Shown: positions 44,113-52,428 of the stretch, piece by piece | Position numbering within the stretch: position 1 is the first letter of the stretch | How the letters are laid out: each line of letters begins with the position of its first letter | Origin: Palsa-883 sp035696165 | Lineage (GTDB): Bacteria; Pseudomonadota; Alphaproteobacteria; Acetobacterales; Acetobacteraceae | Assembly (NCBI GenBank): GCA_035696165.1 | Contig: DASRQX010000019.1 | Span: 1-64,000, forward strand | Direction of reading: 5' to 3' | DNA: 64,000 nucleotides | Notes under the pieces: generated by a model | The model's input: only the letters and a program-made list of their open reading frames with translations | Databases searched by the model: none | Told to the model about the DNA's origin: nothing | Made by a program: the position numbers and the translations under genes

Positions 44113-44766
44113 ATGGCCGACAAGAACACCGATATACTGATGTACATCAGGGACGGCTCGGACGCGGTCGCAGCCGAGGGGCAATCGGAGATCGACACCG
44201 ACGATGATTTCATGGCGGGATTTAAGAAGGGTCAGTTCTTCGAGATCGAAGATTTCGATTTCGGCATCCAGGCGGTAGATACCGATTCCGCTGCGGTAGC
44301 CGTGAAACGGTCGTCCGACAACGACCAAAACGCCCCCGACCAGACCAAGGCAAAGACCGGGCAGTTCGCGAAATGGATCCAGAATAAAACCGTCTCTCTG
44401 GACGCGGGTAACTATCCGATCGAGATGTCGCCGTTCCAGTTCACCCGGCAGCTCGACATTGCCTCACCGCTGCTGTTCCAGAGGTGCTTCCAGACAAAGC
44501 CGTACAATTCCGCGGCGCTGGTGATGCGCAAGGTGGGCGACAGTCTGTACGGCGAGAAGTCGAAAATAGCCGCCCTCCCGTTTCTGCGTATCGATTTCGT
44601 GACAATACTGCTCACAAAGATCGACTGGGACGTCGCCGAGGTGGTCAAGGAGAAGTGCACGTTCGTCTGCCGCCAAGTCTCGGTGAAGTACCGGCAGCAG
44701 GCTTCCGCGGGCTATGACGTGAAGGAGACCGGCGGCATGAAATTGTCGTTGGTGAAGGCGACGTAA
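44113..44766 (+). CDS. hcp: T6SS tube protein Hcp (TssD)
   Basis: A 217-residue Hcp-family protein, longer than the common 160-170. The core motifs are DILMYIRDGSDAVAAEGQSEI, FFEIEDFDFGIQAVDTDS, IEMSPFQFTRQLDIASPLLFQRC and LTKIDWDVAEVVKEKCTFVCRQVSVKY. The extra length is a polar insert at about residues 60-90 (SSDNDQNAPDQTKAKTGQFAKW). Hexameric rings stack to form the tube pushed out by the sheath. A near-identical second copy with a frameshift follows 91 bases later. Confidence 0.88.
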   Translation: MADKNTDILMYIRDGSDAVAAEGQSEIDTDDDFMAGFKKGQFFEIEDFDFGIQAVDTDSAAVAVKRSSDNDQNAPDQTKAKTGQFAKWIQNKTVSLDAGNYPIEMSPFQFTRQLDIASPLLFQRCFQTKPYNSAALVMRKVGDSLYGEKSKIAALPFLRIDFVTILLTKIDWDVAEVVKEKCTFVCRQVSVKYRQQASAGYDVKETGGMKLSLVKAT

Positions 44767-44856
44767 TAAGATAGAATCGAAACAAAACGGTTGAAGGTTT
44801 TGTCGTGCGGCGGGTGGCAGCCTGCCGGCAGCTGAACTTGCAACAAGGCGGCGAGC

Positions 44857-45511
44857 ATGGCCGAAAAAGGCGTCGATATATTGATGTATATCAAGGATTG
44901 CTCCAACGGGATCGAGGGCGAGGGGCTGTCGGAAATCGACACCGAAGATGATTTCATGGCCGGGTTCAAAAAGGGGCAGTTCTTCGAAATCGACAGCTTC
45001 GATTTCGGCATCCAGGCGGTAGACACCGATTCCGCCGCAAAAGCCGCGACAATAACGACCGGCGACGACTCGCACGCCACCGACAAGACCAAGCCGAAGA
45101 CCGGGCAGTTCGCGAAATGGATCCAGAATAAAACCGTCTCGATGGACGGCAACGGCTATCCGATCGAAATGTCGCCGTTCCGGTTCTCCCGGCAGATCGA
45201 CATTGCCTCGCCGCTGCTGTTCCAGAGGTGCTTTTTTGACCAAGCCGGACAATTCCGCGGCGGTGGTGATGCGCAGAGCAGGCGGGCTGCAATTCGGTGA
45301 CGATCTGAACATTTCCGATCTGCCTTCCTTCGAATATTTCGCAACCCTCCTGATCACCAAGATCGACTGGGACGCCACCGAGATCGTGAAGGAGAAGTGC
45401 ACGTTCGCCTGCCGCGGGGTCTCGGTCAAATACCGCCAGCAGGCTCACGCAGGCCACGGCACAAAGGAGACCGGCGGCATGAAATTGTCGCTGGTGAAGG
45501 CTACGTCGTAG
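44857..45511 (+). pseudogene. hcp: second hcp copy, frameshifted in a T run
   Basis: The first part (MAEKGVDILMYIKDCSNGIEGEGLSEI through ASPLLFQRCF) parallels the neighbouring hcp residue for residue. The run of six T at 45232-45237 then shifts the frame, and the product ends 20 codons later at 45298-45300. The correct continuation (LTKPDNSAAVVMRRAGG, ITKIDWDATEIVKEKCTFACRGVSVKY, GGMKLSLVKATS) is intact in the next frame to 45511. Removing one T restores a full 218-residue Hcp. The rest is undamaged, so the lesion is recent, a sequencing error, or a slippery site. Confidence 0.85.
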
Positions 45512-45612
45512 AACCCTGATCGAAACGAAAACCGGTTGACGGCCTTGCCGCTGCGACCGCCTGCCGCGCCGGCCCCGGATGGACGCGGCCAGCGTGACGG
45601 GTGGTTTCCGGA

Positions 45613-46719
45613 CTACGCCGCCGCCAGCGCGCGCGCAATCTTCGCCGCGTCGCAGCCCGAGCTGCAGGGCGACGGCAGCACCGCGGTGATGCCGAGCGCC
45701 GCGTGGAGCTGGGCCACGAACGCGCAAGTCGGCAGCCCGATGTGAACCGCCGCGATCATCTGCGGCACCTGCCAGTTCAAGGATGCCATCGCGTGCGCCT
45801 GCATCGACGCCTGGATCACCGCGCTGGTCGCGAAGCTGGTCGGGACGACCGGCAGCTTGGGCAGCAGTGACAGCAGCAGCGCAAGCAGGTTCGGCAGTGT
45901 GACACTGAGCCCGAACCGTGCCGATAGCGAGGTCATCAGCGCGGCGAGCCGCGCCTGCACACGGAGCTGAATCGCCGGGAAGCCCAACCTCAACGGACTG
46001 ACACCGAGGCCGAGGCTGAGCTGCAACTGCGCCACTGCCGAGAGCGCCGCGGTCAGGCTCATCATGAGCTCCGGGGCGACCAGCGCCGGCAGTGACAGCC
46101 TGGCCAGCACCCGCAGCGCCGCGGCCAGCTCCGCGGTCGCCGACAGGCTGAGATTGAGCTGCGCGGTGGCGGCGATCATCGGGCACAGTGCGCGCAGCAG
46201 CGCGAGCAGGCTGGTCCAGCGCGGCATCGGAATGCCGCCCGGCACGGTCAGGGCCATCATCATGCCCGCGGATGGCATCAGAAGCCCGGCGGACAGCGCG
46301 AGACTGACCTGGTCGATCGCGGAATTCAGCGCGGCAAGCTGAAGCCATCCCAGCGGATTGAAGTTGATATGGGCCATCGCCGACAGCCTTGCGTTCAAGG
46401 TTGCCACGATCCGCGCCATCGCCATGGCCTGACCCGGGATCAGCAGGTCGATGCCGAATTGCGCAAGCACCTGCGCCCGCAACGATGCCATCGCCGAGAT
46501 CGTCGCCACCGCCTGCGCATTGAGCCTCAGTTGCGGCAGCGGCAGCGCCAGCCAGGCCGGGTCCGGCACCCAGGGTTCGGCCGGCAGCCCGGCGGCGTTC
46601 AGGTAGGCCTGCAGGCCAAGCGCGACATTCGCGCCGGGCAGCGCGAGCGAGGCCGAGATGTTGAGACTTGGCAGCGCCAGCGTCAGCGCACCCGTGGTCG
46701 CGTGGCAGAAACAGCCCAT
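45613..46719 (-). CDS. Ala/Leu-rich repetitive orphan protein facing the hcp genes
   Basis: A 368-residue protein of unknown family, starting at ATG 46719 (AAGGGGG upstream; MGCFCHATTG). A GTG at 46863 would add 48 residues. In one hand-counted 100-residue stretch Ala plus Leu make up 42. The chain alternates Ala-rich amphipathic helices of about 20 residues with short alternating-hydrophobic strands ending in Pro (AQLNLSLSA, AQLQLSLGLGVSPL, ARFGLSVTLPNL, ASLALPGANV), suggesting tandem modules. Cys pairs lie at both ends (CFC and CSSGC). Few segments look like true membrane helices. Its place at the end of the T6SS locus makes it a candidate effector, adaptor or immunity-linked protein, but that is inference. 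Confidence 0.6.
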   Translation of the reverse strand: MGCFCHATTGALTLALPSLNISASLALPGANVALGLQAYLNAAGLPAEPWVPDPAWLALPLPQLRLNAQAVATISAMASLRAQVLAQFGIDLLIPGQAMAMARIVATLNARLSAMAHINFNPLGWLQLAALNSAIDQVSLALSAGLLMPSAGMMMALTVPGGIPMPRWTSLLALLRALCPMIAATAQLNLSLSATAELAAALRVLARLSLPALVAPELMMSLTAALSAVAQLQLSLGLGVSPLRLGFPAIQLRVQARLAALMTSLSARFGLSVTLPNLLALLLSLLPKLPVVPTSFATSAVIQASMQAHAMASLNWQVPQMIAAVHIGLPTCAFVAQLHAALGITAVLPSPCSSGCDAAKIARALAAA

Positions 46720-47220
46720 CAGCACCCCCTTGTCGGCGCAGCATACCGGCGCGCCCAACACAAGTCGCGCCCACACCGCACCCTGCCGGCGACACAGCCA
46801 GAGTAAGCGCGGCGTGGCCGGAATCGGGACAGCAGCCGCGGACAAATCGGTGAATTCTTTCACCGTCGCAGCATCGTATCCACGTAGGACGGAAAAGCGA
46901 AGTGCCTTTCGCCGTCATGGCCGCTCCGCCAATACCGGGGGGTATTCGTCCGATGGGTACATGACCAACGTGCGAAAACCCGTTGGCGCGGCAAGGATCA
47001 AGCCAACACCCGCGAGAGTTTGAGAAATGCGGGCTGGCGACGAAACGATGCGCCAGTCGGCCCGCCGCACGCCCGGCTTATGATACGCGCGTGAGTGGCC
47101 GAGGGGCGGGTCCGTGCTGGTCCCAGACCAAGACACGATCCAATTCGCGCCCGGCGCTTTCCAATCACGCGGACGCGCGCGATTGTGACGCCCGGACGAC
47201 ACGCCTGGGAAGGATCTCCG
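46720..47220. other. 501-bp interval upstream of gamma-glutamyltransferase
   Basis: The left part may be coding if the orphan protein uses its upstream GTG at 46863. At 46886-46930 there is a partial copy of the GGACGGAAAAGCGAAGTGCC-type repeat also seen at 57024. The rest shows no supported gene. A long minus-strand frame from 47697 to 46915 is a shadow of the gamma-glutamyltransferase gene. Confidence 0.4.
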
Positions 47221-48912
47221 ATGACCACAAGCGATTGGCGGACGCGCGCGGGCGCGACCTTCGTGTGCGAAAAGCGGCCGGCACACGGCGCGCGCGGCAT
47301 GGTGGTGACCAACCATCCGCTGGCCACCGCAGCCGGCGCCGAGATGCTGGCCGCCGGCGGCAACGCGATCGATGCCGCGATCGCCGCGCTCTTCACGCTG
47401 AGTGTGGTGGAGCCGATGATGGTTGGCATCCTGGGCGGCGGCATGGCGCATATCCGCCTGGCCGACGGCACCCACACGGTCATCGACGGTCAGAGCACCG
47501 CACCGCTTGCCACCGGCCCAACAATCTACACGCCCGATCCGAATGCGCCGCCCGGCACTATGGAAACGATCGGCCGCAAGAACGCCGTCGGCCCGACCGC
47601 GGTCGCAGCGCCCGGCAACCTCATGGGCTGGTGCGAGGCTTTGGCGCGCTTCGGCAGCTTTCCGCTGGCCGACGTGATGGAGCCGGCCATCCGCCACGCC
47701 TCACGCGGGTTCCGCGTGACGCAATACCTGTGCGAGTGCGTCGCCGACAGCGCCGCGGACCTGGCGTGCGATGCCGAAATCGCCGCGCTCTATCTGCCCG
47801 GCGGCACGCCGATCACGCCAGGGGCGCGACTGGTCACCAGCGCCTATGCCGAAACGTTACGTACAATCGCCAAGGAAGGCCCCGCGCTGCTGTATGGCGG
47901 CGCGTTCGGCCAGCACTACGCGGCGCACATGGCGCGCAGCGGCGGTTACCTCTCGATGCAGGACCTGACGGAATATCGCACCATCACGCGCGAGGCGCTG
48001 CGCGGCACCTATCGCGGCTTCGAGATCGTCGGCCCGCCGCCGCCGTCATCCGGCCCGCTGCACATCATCCAAATGCTGAACATCCTGGAGGAGTACGACA
48101 TCGGCGCGCTCGGTTTCGCCACCGCACCAACGCTGCACCTGCTGGCCGAGGCCTTGAAGATTGCCTTCGCCGATCGCGCCGCCGCGACCGCCGACCCGGC
48201 GTTCGTGCAGGTGCCGGTGGCCAGGCTGCTGTCGAAGTCCTACGCGGCGGAACGGCGCGCACGTATCGACCGCAGCCGCGCGCAAGCCTGGACCGCCGGC
48301 GTCGCGCCCGGCGAGTCGTCGCACACCACGCACCTGACCGCAGCCGACGCGACGGGCAACATCGTCGCCAGCACGCAGACGATCAACTCATTGTTCGGCG
48401 CGCGGTATATCGTTCCGGGTACAGGTGTGATCCCGAACAACTACATGTTCGTGTTCGATCCGCGGCCGGGTCGGGCGAGTTCCGTGCAGCCGGGCAAGCG
48501 GATCACATCATCGATGGCGCCGGTGATCGTGCTGAAGCATGGCAAGCCCGTCTACGCGCTGGGTCTGCCCGGTGGCCTGCGCATCTTCCCTTCCGTCATG
48601 CAGGCGCTGTCGAACCTGATCGATCACGGCATGACTTTGCAGGAAGCGGTGGAGGCCCCGCGCATCTGGACCCAAGGTCACGCGCTGGAGGTGGAAACAT
48701 CGGTTCCCGGCGACGTAGTGCGTGCACTGCGCGACATGGGCCACGACGTCGCCATGGTGGGCAACGTCGCCGGCGGCATGAACGCGATCCAGTTCCATCC
48801 TGACAGCGGAATGACCGGTGCCGCCTGCTGGCGGGCCGACGGCACACCGATCGGGCTTGGCGGCGGCCATGCCCGCCAGGGGGTTCGCTTTCGCCCAGAG
48901 GCGCGCCGCTGA
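47221..48912 (+). CDS. gamma-glutamyltransferase family protein
   Basis: A 563-residue N-terminal-nucleophile hydrolase. I chose the ATG at 47221 (MTTSDWRTRAG), preceded by GGAAGGAT. The early motif is NHPLATAAGAEMLAAGGNAIDAAIAALFTLSVVEPMMVGILGGGM. Self-cleavage should occur before Thr 369 of SSHTTHLTAADATGNIVAST, separating the large and small subunits, and GLPGGLRIFPSVMQAL follows. The usual Gly-Gly oxyanion element appears as PGGLRI. No classical signal peptide is visible, so it may be cytoplasmic and act on gamma-glutamyl amides or a cephalosporin-like substrate rather than glutathione. Confidence 0.88.
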   Translation: MTTSDWRTRAGATFVCEKRPAHGARGMVVTNHPLATAAGAEMLAAGGNAIDAAIAALFTLSVVEPMMVGILGGGMAHIRLADGTHTVIDGQSTAPLATGPTIYTPDPNAPPGTMETIGRKNAVGPTAVAAPGNLMGWCEALARFGSFPLADVMEPAIRHASRGFRVTQYLCECVADSAADLACDAEIAALYLPGGTPITPGARLVTSAYAETLRTIAKEGPALLYGGAFGQHYAAHMARSGGYLSMQDLTEYRTITREALRGTYRGFEIVGPPPPSSGPLHIIQMLNILEEYDIGALGFATAPTLHLLAEALKIAFADRAAATADPAFVQVPVARLLSKSYAAERRARIDRSRAQAWTAGVAPGESSHTTHLTAADATGNIVASTQTINSLFGARYIVPGTGVIPNNYMFVFDPRPGRASSVQPGKRITSSMAPVIVLKHGKPVYALGLPGGLRIFPSVMQALSNLIDHGMTLQEAVEAPRIWTQGHALEVETSVPGDVVRALRDMGHDVAMVGNVAGGMNAIQFHPDSGMTGAACWRADGTPIGLGGGHARQGVRFRPEARR

Positions 48913-48950
48913 CCGGACTAAGTCCGCGGCGAAGGATCGCTGATTCTTTC

Positions 48951-49083
48951 ACCTCTTCCTCCGGGAGAGGTCGGAGCGCGTCAGCGCTCCGGGTGAGGGT
49001 CGCGCCCGGAATTCGGTCATTGGTACCTGTCGCCGCACCCTCACCCGCCGCGTCGCGGCGACCTCTCCCAGCGGGAGAGATAA
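48951..49083. repeat. dispersed CTCTCCC/GGGAGAG palindromic repeat
   Basis: It begins CACCTCTTCCTCCGGGAGAGGTCGGAGCG, contains GGGTGAGGGTCGCGCCCGG, and ends CTCACCCGCCGCGTCGCGGCGACCTCTCCCAGCGGGAGAG. The two ends are inverted relative to each other. It is related to the copies at 5406, 20703 and 24038 through GAGAGGT and GGTGAGGGTCG. It fills the convergent gap between the transferase and the next gene, where it could also end transcription. Confidence 0.65.
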
Positions 49084-49182
49084 AATAGCGCGGGACCTAA
49101 AGCCGTTACTTCAACGCCAATGGGACACTGCCCGCAACCGCAGCTATACGTCGCGCAGCCGGCACGAAAGCGGACCGTGCCG

Positions 49183-49800
49183 TCACCCTCCCGCGCGCCG
49201 GCGTTGCACCGCAGCACGCACCAGCGTCAGCCGGTCATTGCCGAAATACATGTCGTTGCCGTCAACGAAGATCGTCGGTGAACCGAACCCGCCTCGGTCG
49301 ATCAGCTCCTGCGTGTTGGCGCGTAGCCGTGCCTTGATCTCCGGCGCCTCGACGGCGGCGAGGAAACCTTCGGGATCGACGCCGACCTGGCGGCAAATCC
49401 CAGCCAGCACCACGGCGCGTGAAATATCAAGATCGTCGCCCCAATACGCCTCGAACACCGCGCGCGCGAACGGCACCAGCTTGCCTTCCGGCTCCAGCAC
49501 CAGACAGCCTCGCATCGCCTTCACGCTGTTAACCGGAAAGACGGTCGGCGGATAAGTGATGCGCAGCCCCGCCTCCTTCGCCCAATCCTGTAGATCCTTT
49601 TTCATGTACGCCTGCTTGGCCGGCACTGGATGGTCACGCGACGCGTGCACGCTGGGATTGATCGCGCTGAACACCCCGCCGACCAGGATCGGGCGCCAGG
49701 CAATCTCCGCCCCAAACTCGCGCGCCGTCGCGGGCAGATTGTGAAACGCCAGATAGGTCCAGGGACTTGAGCAATCGAAGAAGCACTCGATCTCGGTCAT
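49183..49800 (-). CDS. 2-hydroxychromene-2-carboxylate isomerase family (DsbA-like/kappa GST)
   Basis: A 205-residue thioredoxin-fold protein starting at the ATG at 49800 (MTEIECFFDCSSPWTYLAFHNL). The Ser in CSSPWTYLA is the glutathione-activating residue of the HCCA-isomerase/kappa-GST group. The middle has RITYPPTVFPVNSVKAMRG and the end GGFGSPTIFVDGNDMYFGNDRL with the cis-Pro loop SPTIFV. Members use glutathione to isomerise intermediates of aromatic degradation. The true substrate is not shown by the context. Confidence 0.85.
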   Translation of the reverse strand: MTEIECFFDCSSPWTYLAFHNLPATAREFGAEIAWRPILVGGVFSAINPSVHASRDHPVPAKQAYMKKDLQDWAKEAGLRITYPPTVFPVNSVKAMRGCLVLEPEGKLVPFARAVFEAYWGDDLDISRAVVLAGICRQVGVDPEGFLAAVEAPEIKARLRANTQELIDRGGFGSPTIFVDGNDMYFGNDRLTLVRAAVQRRRAGG

Positions 49801-49872
49801 CACAGCCTCCCTCCGACAACGCCCGCATGCAGGTCGCGAAATCCCGTCTTCCCTCCCCTCCCCTTTCGATGT

Positions 49873-49904
49873 CGATGATCCGATCATTGGTGACCGGATC
49901 ATCG
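49873..49904. terminator. perfect 10-bp inverted repeat between two minus-strand genes
   Basis: CGATGATCCG (49873-49882) and CGGATCATCG (49895-49904) pair across a 12-base loop. The element lies after the MFS gene stop (49961) and before the isomerase start (49800). It could be a terminator of the former or an operator of the latter. No T run follows, so the role is open. Confidence 0.4.
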
Positions 49905-49960
49905 ATGGCAACATCAGCCGCCGAACCGAGCCAGGCAGGGGCAAAATCCCCTGGCGGCTT

Positions 49961-51202
49961 TCAGGGCGGCGCCCTGACCTTGATTCCCTCAAGCAATGAC
50001 CCTGGATGCGGCACCAGCGCGGCGGCGCGTTCGTTTCGCCGCCACAGCAGTCCGACACTGCCGACCACCACCAGCCCGCTCAACGCCATCATATCGACGG
50101 CAATGAGCGGGCCAAGCTGGCCGGCGATAGCGCCAATCAGCAGGATGCCCAACGGTCCCATGCCGATACACGCGGTCAGCAGCCCCATCAAGCGCGAGCG
50201 CACATGGGGCGGCGCGTGCATCACGATCAGCGAGGTCTGCATGTTGGAGAATGCCGCGGAGCCGATCCCGCCGATTGTCAGCAGCGCGAAGGCGACTGCG
50301 AAGTTTGGTGACAGTGGCATCAACGCGACGCACGCCATGAACAATAGCGAGCCACCGACCATCAGCACGCGGCCGCTGCCGGGTGGGTCGCCGCTGGCCA
50401 GGCGCAGACCGCCGAGCAGTGCACCGAACGCCTCCGCAGCTGCCAACACGCCCACGAGCGTCGGCGAAACCATGAAGTGCTGCCGGCCGATCGGTGCGAG
50501 CAACGCCGAATAGGAGAAGCCGAGCAGGTTCATGGTCATGGTCACCAGGAGCACGCCGGCGATCACGACGTGCCCACGCGCGAATGCCAGTCCTTCCGCC
50601 AGCTCCCGCGGTACCTGCGCGAGCACGATCGGACGCGTCGCCTGCCGGTAGTGCAAACCAGCGCTGAGCACGGCCGCGCACAGAAACACCGCGGCGGACA
50701 CAGCAAAGGCGCCGGCCAATCCGGCCAGTTGATACATCGCACCGGCAACGACCGGGCCAACCATGCGGGTCACCGAATTGGTTACCGTATCCAGTGCCAA
50801 CGCGCGCGGCACCAGCGCGCCCTCTACGCATTCGCCCACCATGCGCCGCCGCGTCGCCATCTCGGTGGACCATACCGTGCCGGCAACCAGTGCCGCGGCG
50901 GCGACGTGCCATGGCCGCGCCAGGCCGAGACAGCCGAGCACCGCCACCGTTGCCGAAGCGCAAGCGGTAACGATCTGTCCGGCCACCAACACATGCTTGC
51001 GGTTCACCGCCTCCGACATCACACCGGAGAAGGCTCCCAGCAGGAACATCGGCATGGTGCGCGTTGCCGTGACGATCGCCACCGCAAGGCCCGAGCCGGT
51101 GACGTCCAGCGTGAACAGCGCTGCGGCCAGCACCTCGAACGAGCGCATCGAATTGGCACAGCCGCCGATCGCCCACAGGCGCAGGAACGATGGGGCAGCC
51201 AT
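49961..51202 (-). CDS. MFS transporter (EntS-like exporter)
   Basis: A 413-residue polytopic protein from the ATG at 51202. The family pattern suggests the true start is about 15 residues upstream, possibly the CTG at 51247 behind GGAGGAG; no ATG or GTG is available there. Landmarks are FLRLWAIGGCANSMRSFEVLAAALFTLDVTGSGLAVAI in the first two helices and NRKHVLVAGQIVTACASATVAV. RRRMVGECVEGALVPRALALDTVTNSVTRMVGPVVAGAMY has the MVGPVVAG helix-5 signature. It is divergent from the VOC gene. The substrate is unknown. Confidence 0.8.
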   Translation of the reverse strand: MAAPSFLRLWAIGGCANSMRSFEVLAAALFTLDVTGSGLAVAIVTATRTMPMFLLGAFSGVMSEAVNRKHVLVAGQIVTACASATVAVLGCLGLARPWHVAAAALVAGTVWSTEMATRRRMVGECVEGALVPRALALDTVTNSVTRMVGPVVAGAMYQLAGLAGAFAVSAAVFLCAAVLSAGLHYRQATRPIVLAQVPRELAEGLAFARGHVVIAGVLLVTMTMNLLGFSYSALLAPIGRQHFMVSPTLVGVLAAAEAFGALLGGLRLASGDPPGSGRVLMVGGSLLFMACVALMPLSPNFAVAFALLTIGGIGSAAFSNMQTSLIVMHAPPHVRSRLMGLLTACIGMGPLGILLIGAIAGQLGPLIAVDMMALSGLVVVGSVGLLWRRNERAAALVPHPGSLLEGIKVRAPP

Positions 51203-51376
51203 CAGCGCCCGGAGCCGGTTGCCGGGGGGCGCACGATCGGTGACCAGAGCCGTCTCCTCCGTCTCGCCTGCCTGGTTGGGGTTGGCAGGTCGCGGCGGGG
51301 CGCAAGTGGACCGGCGCGCCGCCAGCCGGTATGATGGCGCCCAATTTACCGATCCGGCAAAGAGGAGCTCCAAGGG

Positions 51377-52267
51377 ATGAACGACACTATGGCGATGCCG
51401 CACTTCGACCGGACGGCCGAGGACCTTGGCAACATCGTCGAGCTCGGCCATGTCAACGTGACCGTGCCGGACCAGACCAAGGCGACGGCCTTCTACCTGA
51501 TGGGGCTCGGCCTGACGCGCGATCCGTATCTGATGGCGGGTCTCGACAACATGTGGGTCAATGTCGGGCGCGGCCAGTTCCACCTGCCGTCGCGCGCGCC
51601 GCAGGTGGTGCGCGGCACCACAGCGCTGGTGCTGCCGGACCTGGCGGCGCTGTTGAAGCGGCTGGATCACGTGCAGAAGTATCTCGAAGGCACGCAGTTC
51701 AGCTTCCGTGAGGTGGGCGACGTGGTGGAAACCACCTGCCCGTGGGGCAACCACATCCGCGTGCACGCGCCCGATCCGGCGCGGTTCGGCCAGATGCGCG
51801 TGGGCATGCCGTACGTCGAGTTCGACATTCCCGCCAAGAGCGACCTGCACGCGATCGCGCGGTTCTACCAGGAAATCCTCGGTGGCATCGCCGGCGTCGC
51901 AACGGACGACCGCGGCGAGTATGCCTGGGCCAGCATGTCGGCCGACAGCAAGGTGACGTATCGCCACACAAAGAAGAAGCTGCCGGAATATGACGGGCAT
52001 CACATCCAGATCACGCTCGCGGACTTCTCCGGCCCGCACAAGAAGCTGGCCGAGCGCGGACTGATCAGCGAGGAAAGCGATCAGCACCAGTACCGCTTCC
52101 TGGATATCGTCGATGTGGACACCAACAAGCCGATCTTCCGCATCGAGCACGAGACCCGCAGCATGCGGCATCCGATGTTCAACCGGACCTTCGTGAACCG
52201 GAACCCGGAGATAAACAACCGCAACTTCGTTCCGGGTTATGAGGTCGGGGTCTGGGCGCTGAATTGA
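51377..52267 (+). CDS. VOC (glyoxalase/dioxygenase fold) family protein
   Basis: A 296-residue protein with two vicinal-oxygen-chelate modules. The first is LGHVNVTVPDQTKATAFYLMGLGL with WGNHIRVHAPD. The second is MPYVEFDIPAKSDLHAIARFYQEILGG with DGHHIQITLADFSGPHKKL. His at HVNVTV and later HHIQITL are possible metal ligands. Reactions in the fold range from glyoxalase to extradiol dioxygenase, and none can be chosen here. GAGGAG precedes the ATG at 51377. Confidence 0.75.
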   Translation: MNDTMAMPHFDRTAEDLGNIVELGHVNVTVPDQTKATAFYLMGLGLTRDPYLMAGLDNMWVNVGRGQFHLPSRAPQVVRGTTALVLPDLAALLKRLDHVQKYLEGTQFSFREVGDVVETTCPWGNHIRVHAPDPARFGQMRVGMPYVEFDIPAKSDLHAIARFYQEILGGIAGVATDDRGEYAWASMSADSKVTYRHTKKKLPEYDGHHIQITLADFSGPHKKLAERGLISEESDQHQYRFLDIVDVDTNKPIFRIEHETRSMRHPMFNRTFVNRNPEINNRNFVPGYEVGVWALN

Positions 52268-52286
52268 CGCCAAGTCGACGGCGAGG

Positions 52287-52408
52287 CGTCATGGCCGGCC
52301 CCCGCGTCGGCCCGCAGGGCCGCGCGAGGACAGGCTTCGGCCGGCCATCCACGACTTGAGGGTTCAGCAAAGACAACTGTGGATGGCCGGACTGCGCCGG
52401 CCATGACG
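52287..52408. repeat. diverged copy of the GGCCGGCCAT palindromic element
   Basis: The left arm CGTCATGGCCGGCC begins at 52287 and the right arm GTGGATGGCCGGACTGCGCC ends in GGCCATGACG at 52408. Between them lies another GGCCGGCCATCCACGACTT. It matches the arms of the 8989-9076 element but has an insertion. It separates the VOC gene from the gluconate cluster. Confidence 0.75.
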
Positions 52409-52428
52409 GGCCACCACGGAGAGAACCA

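Noticed and set aside
46915..47697. 260-codon minus-strand open frame
   Set aside because: It lies opposite the gamma-glutamyltransferase gene, shows no domain pattern and has the composition of a GC-rich shadow frame.
51203..52273. Long upstream extension of the MFS exporter frame to 770 codons
   Set aside because: The extension is the complement of the VOC gene, whose coding evidence is strong; the transporter fold starts near 51200.
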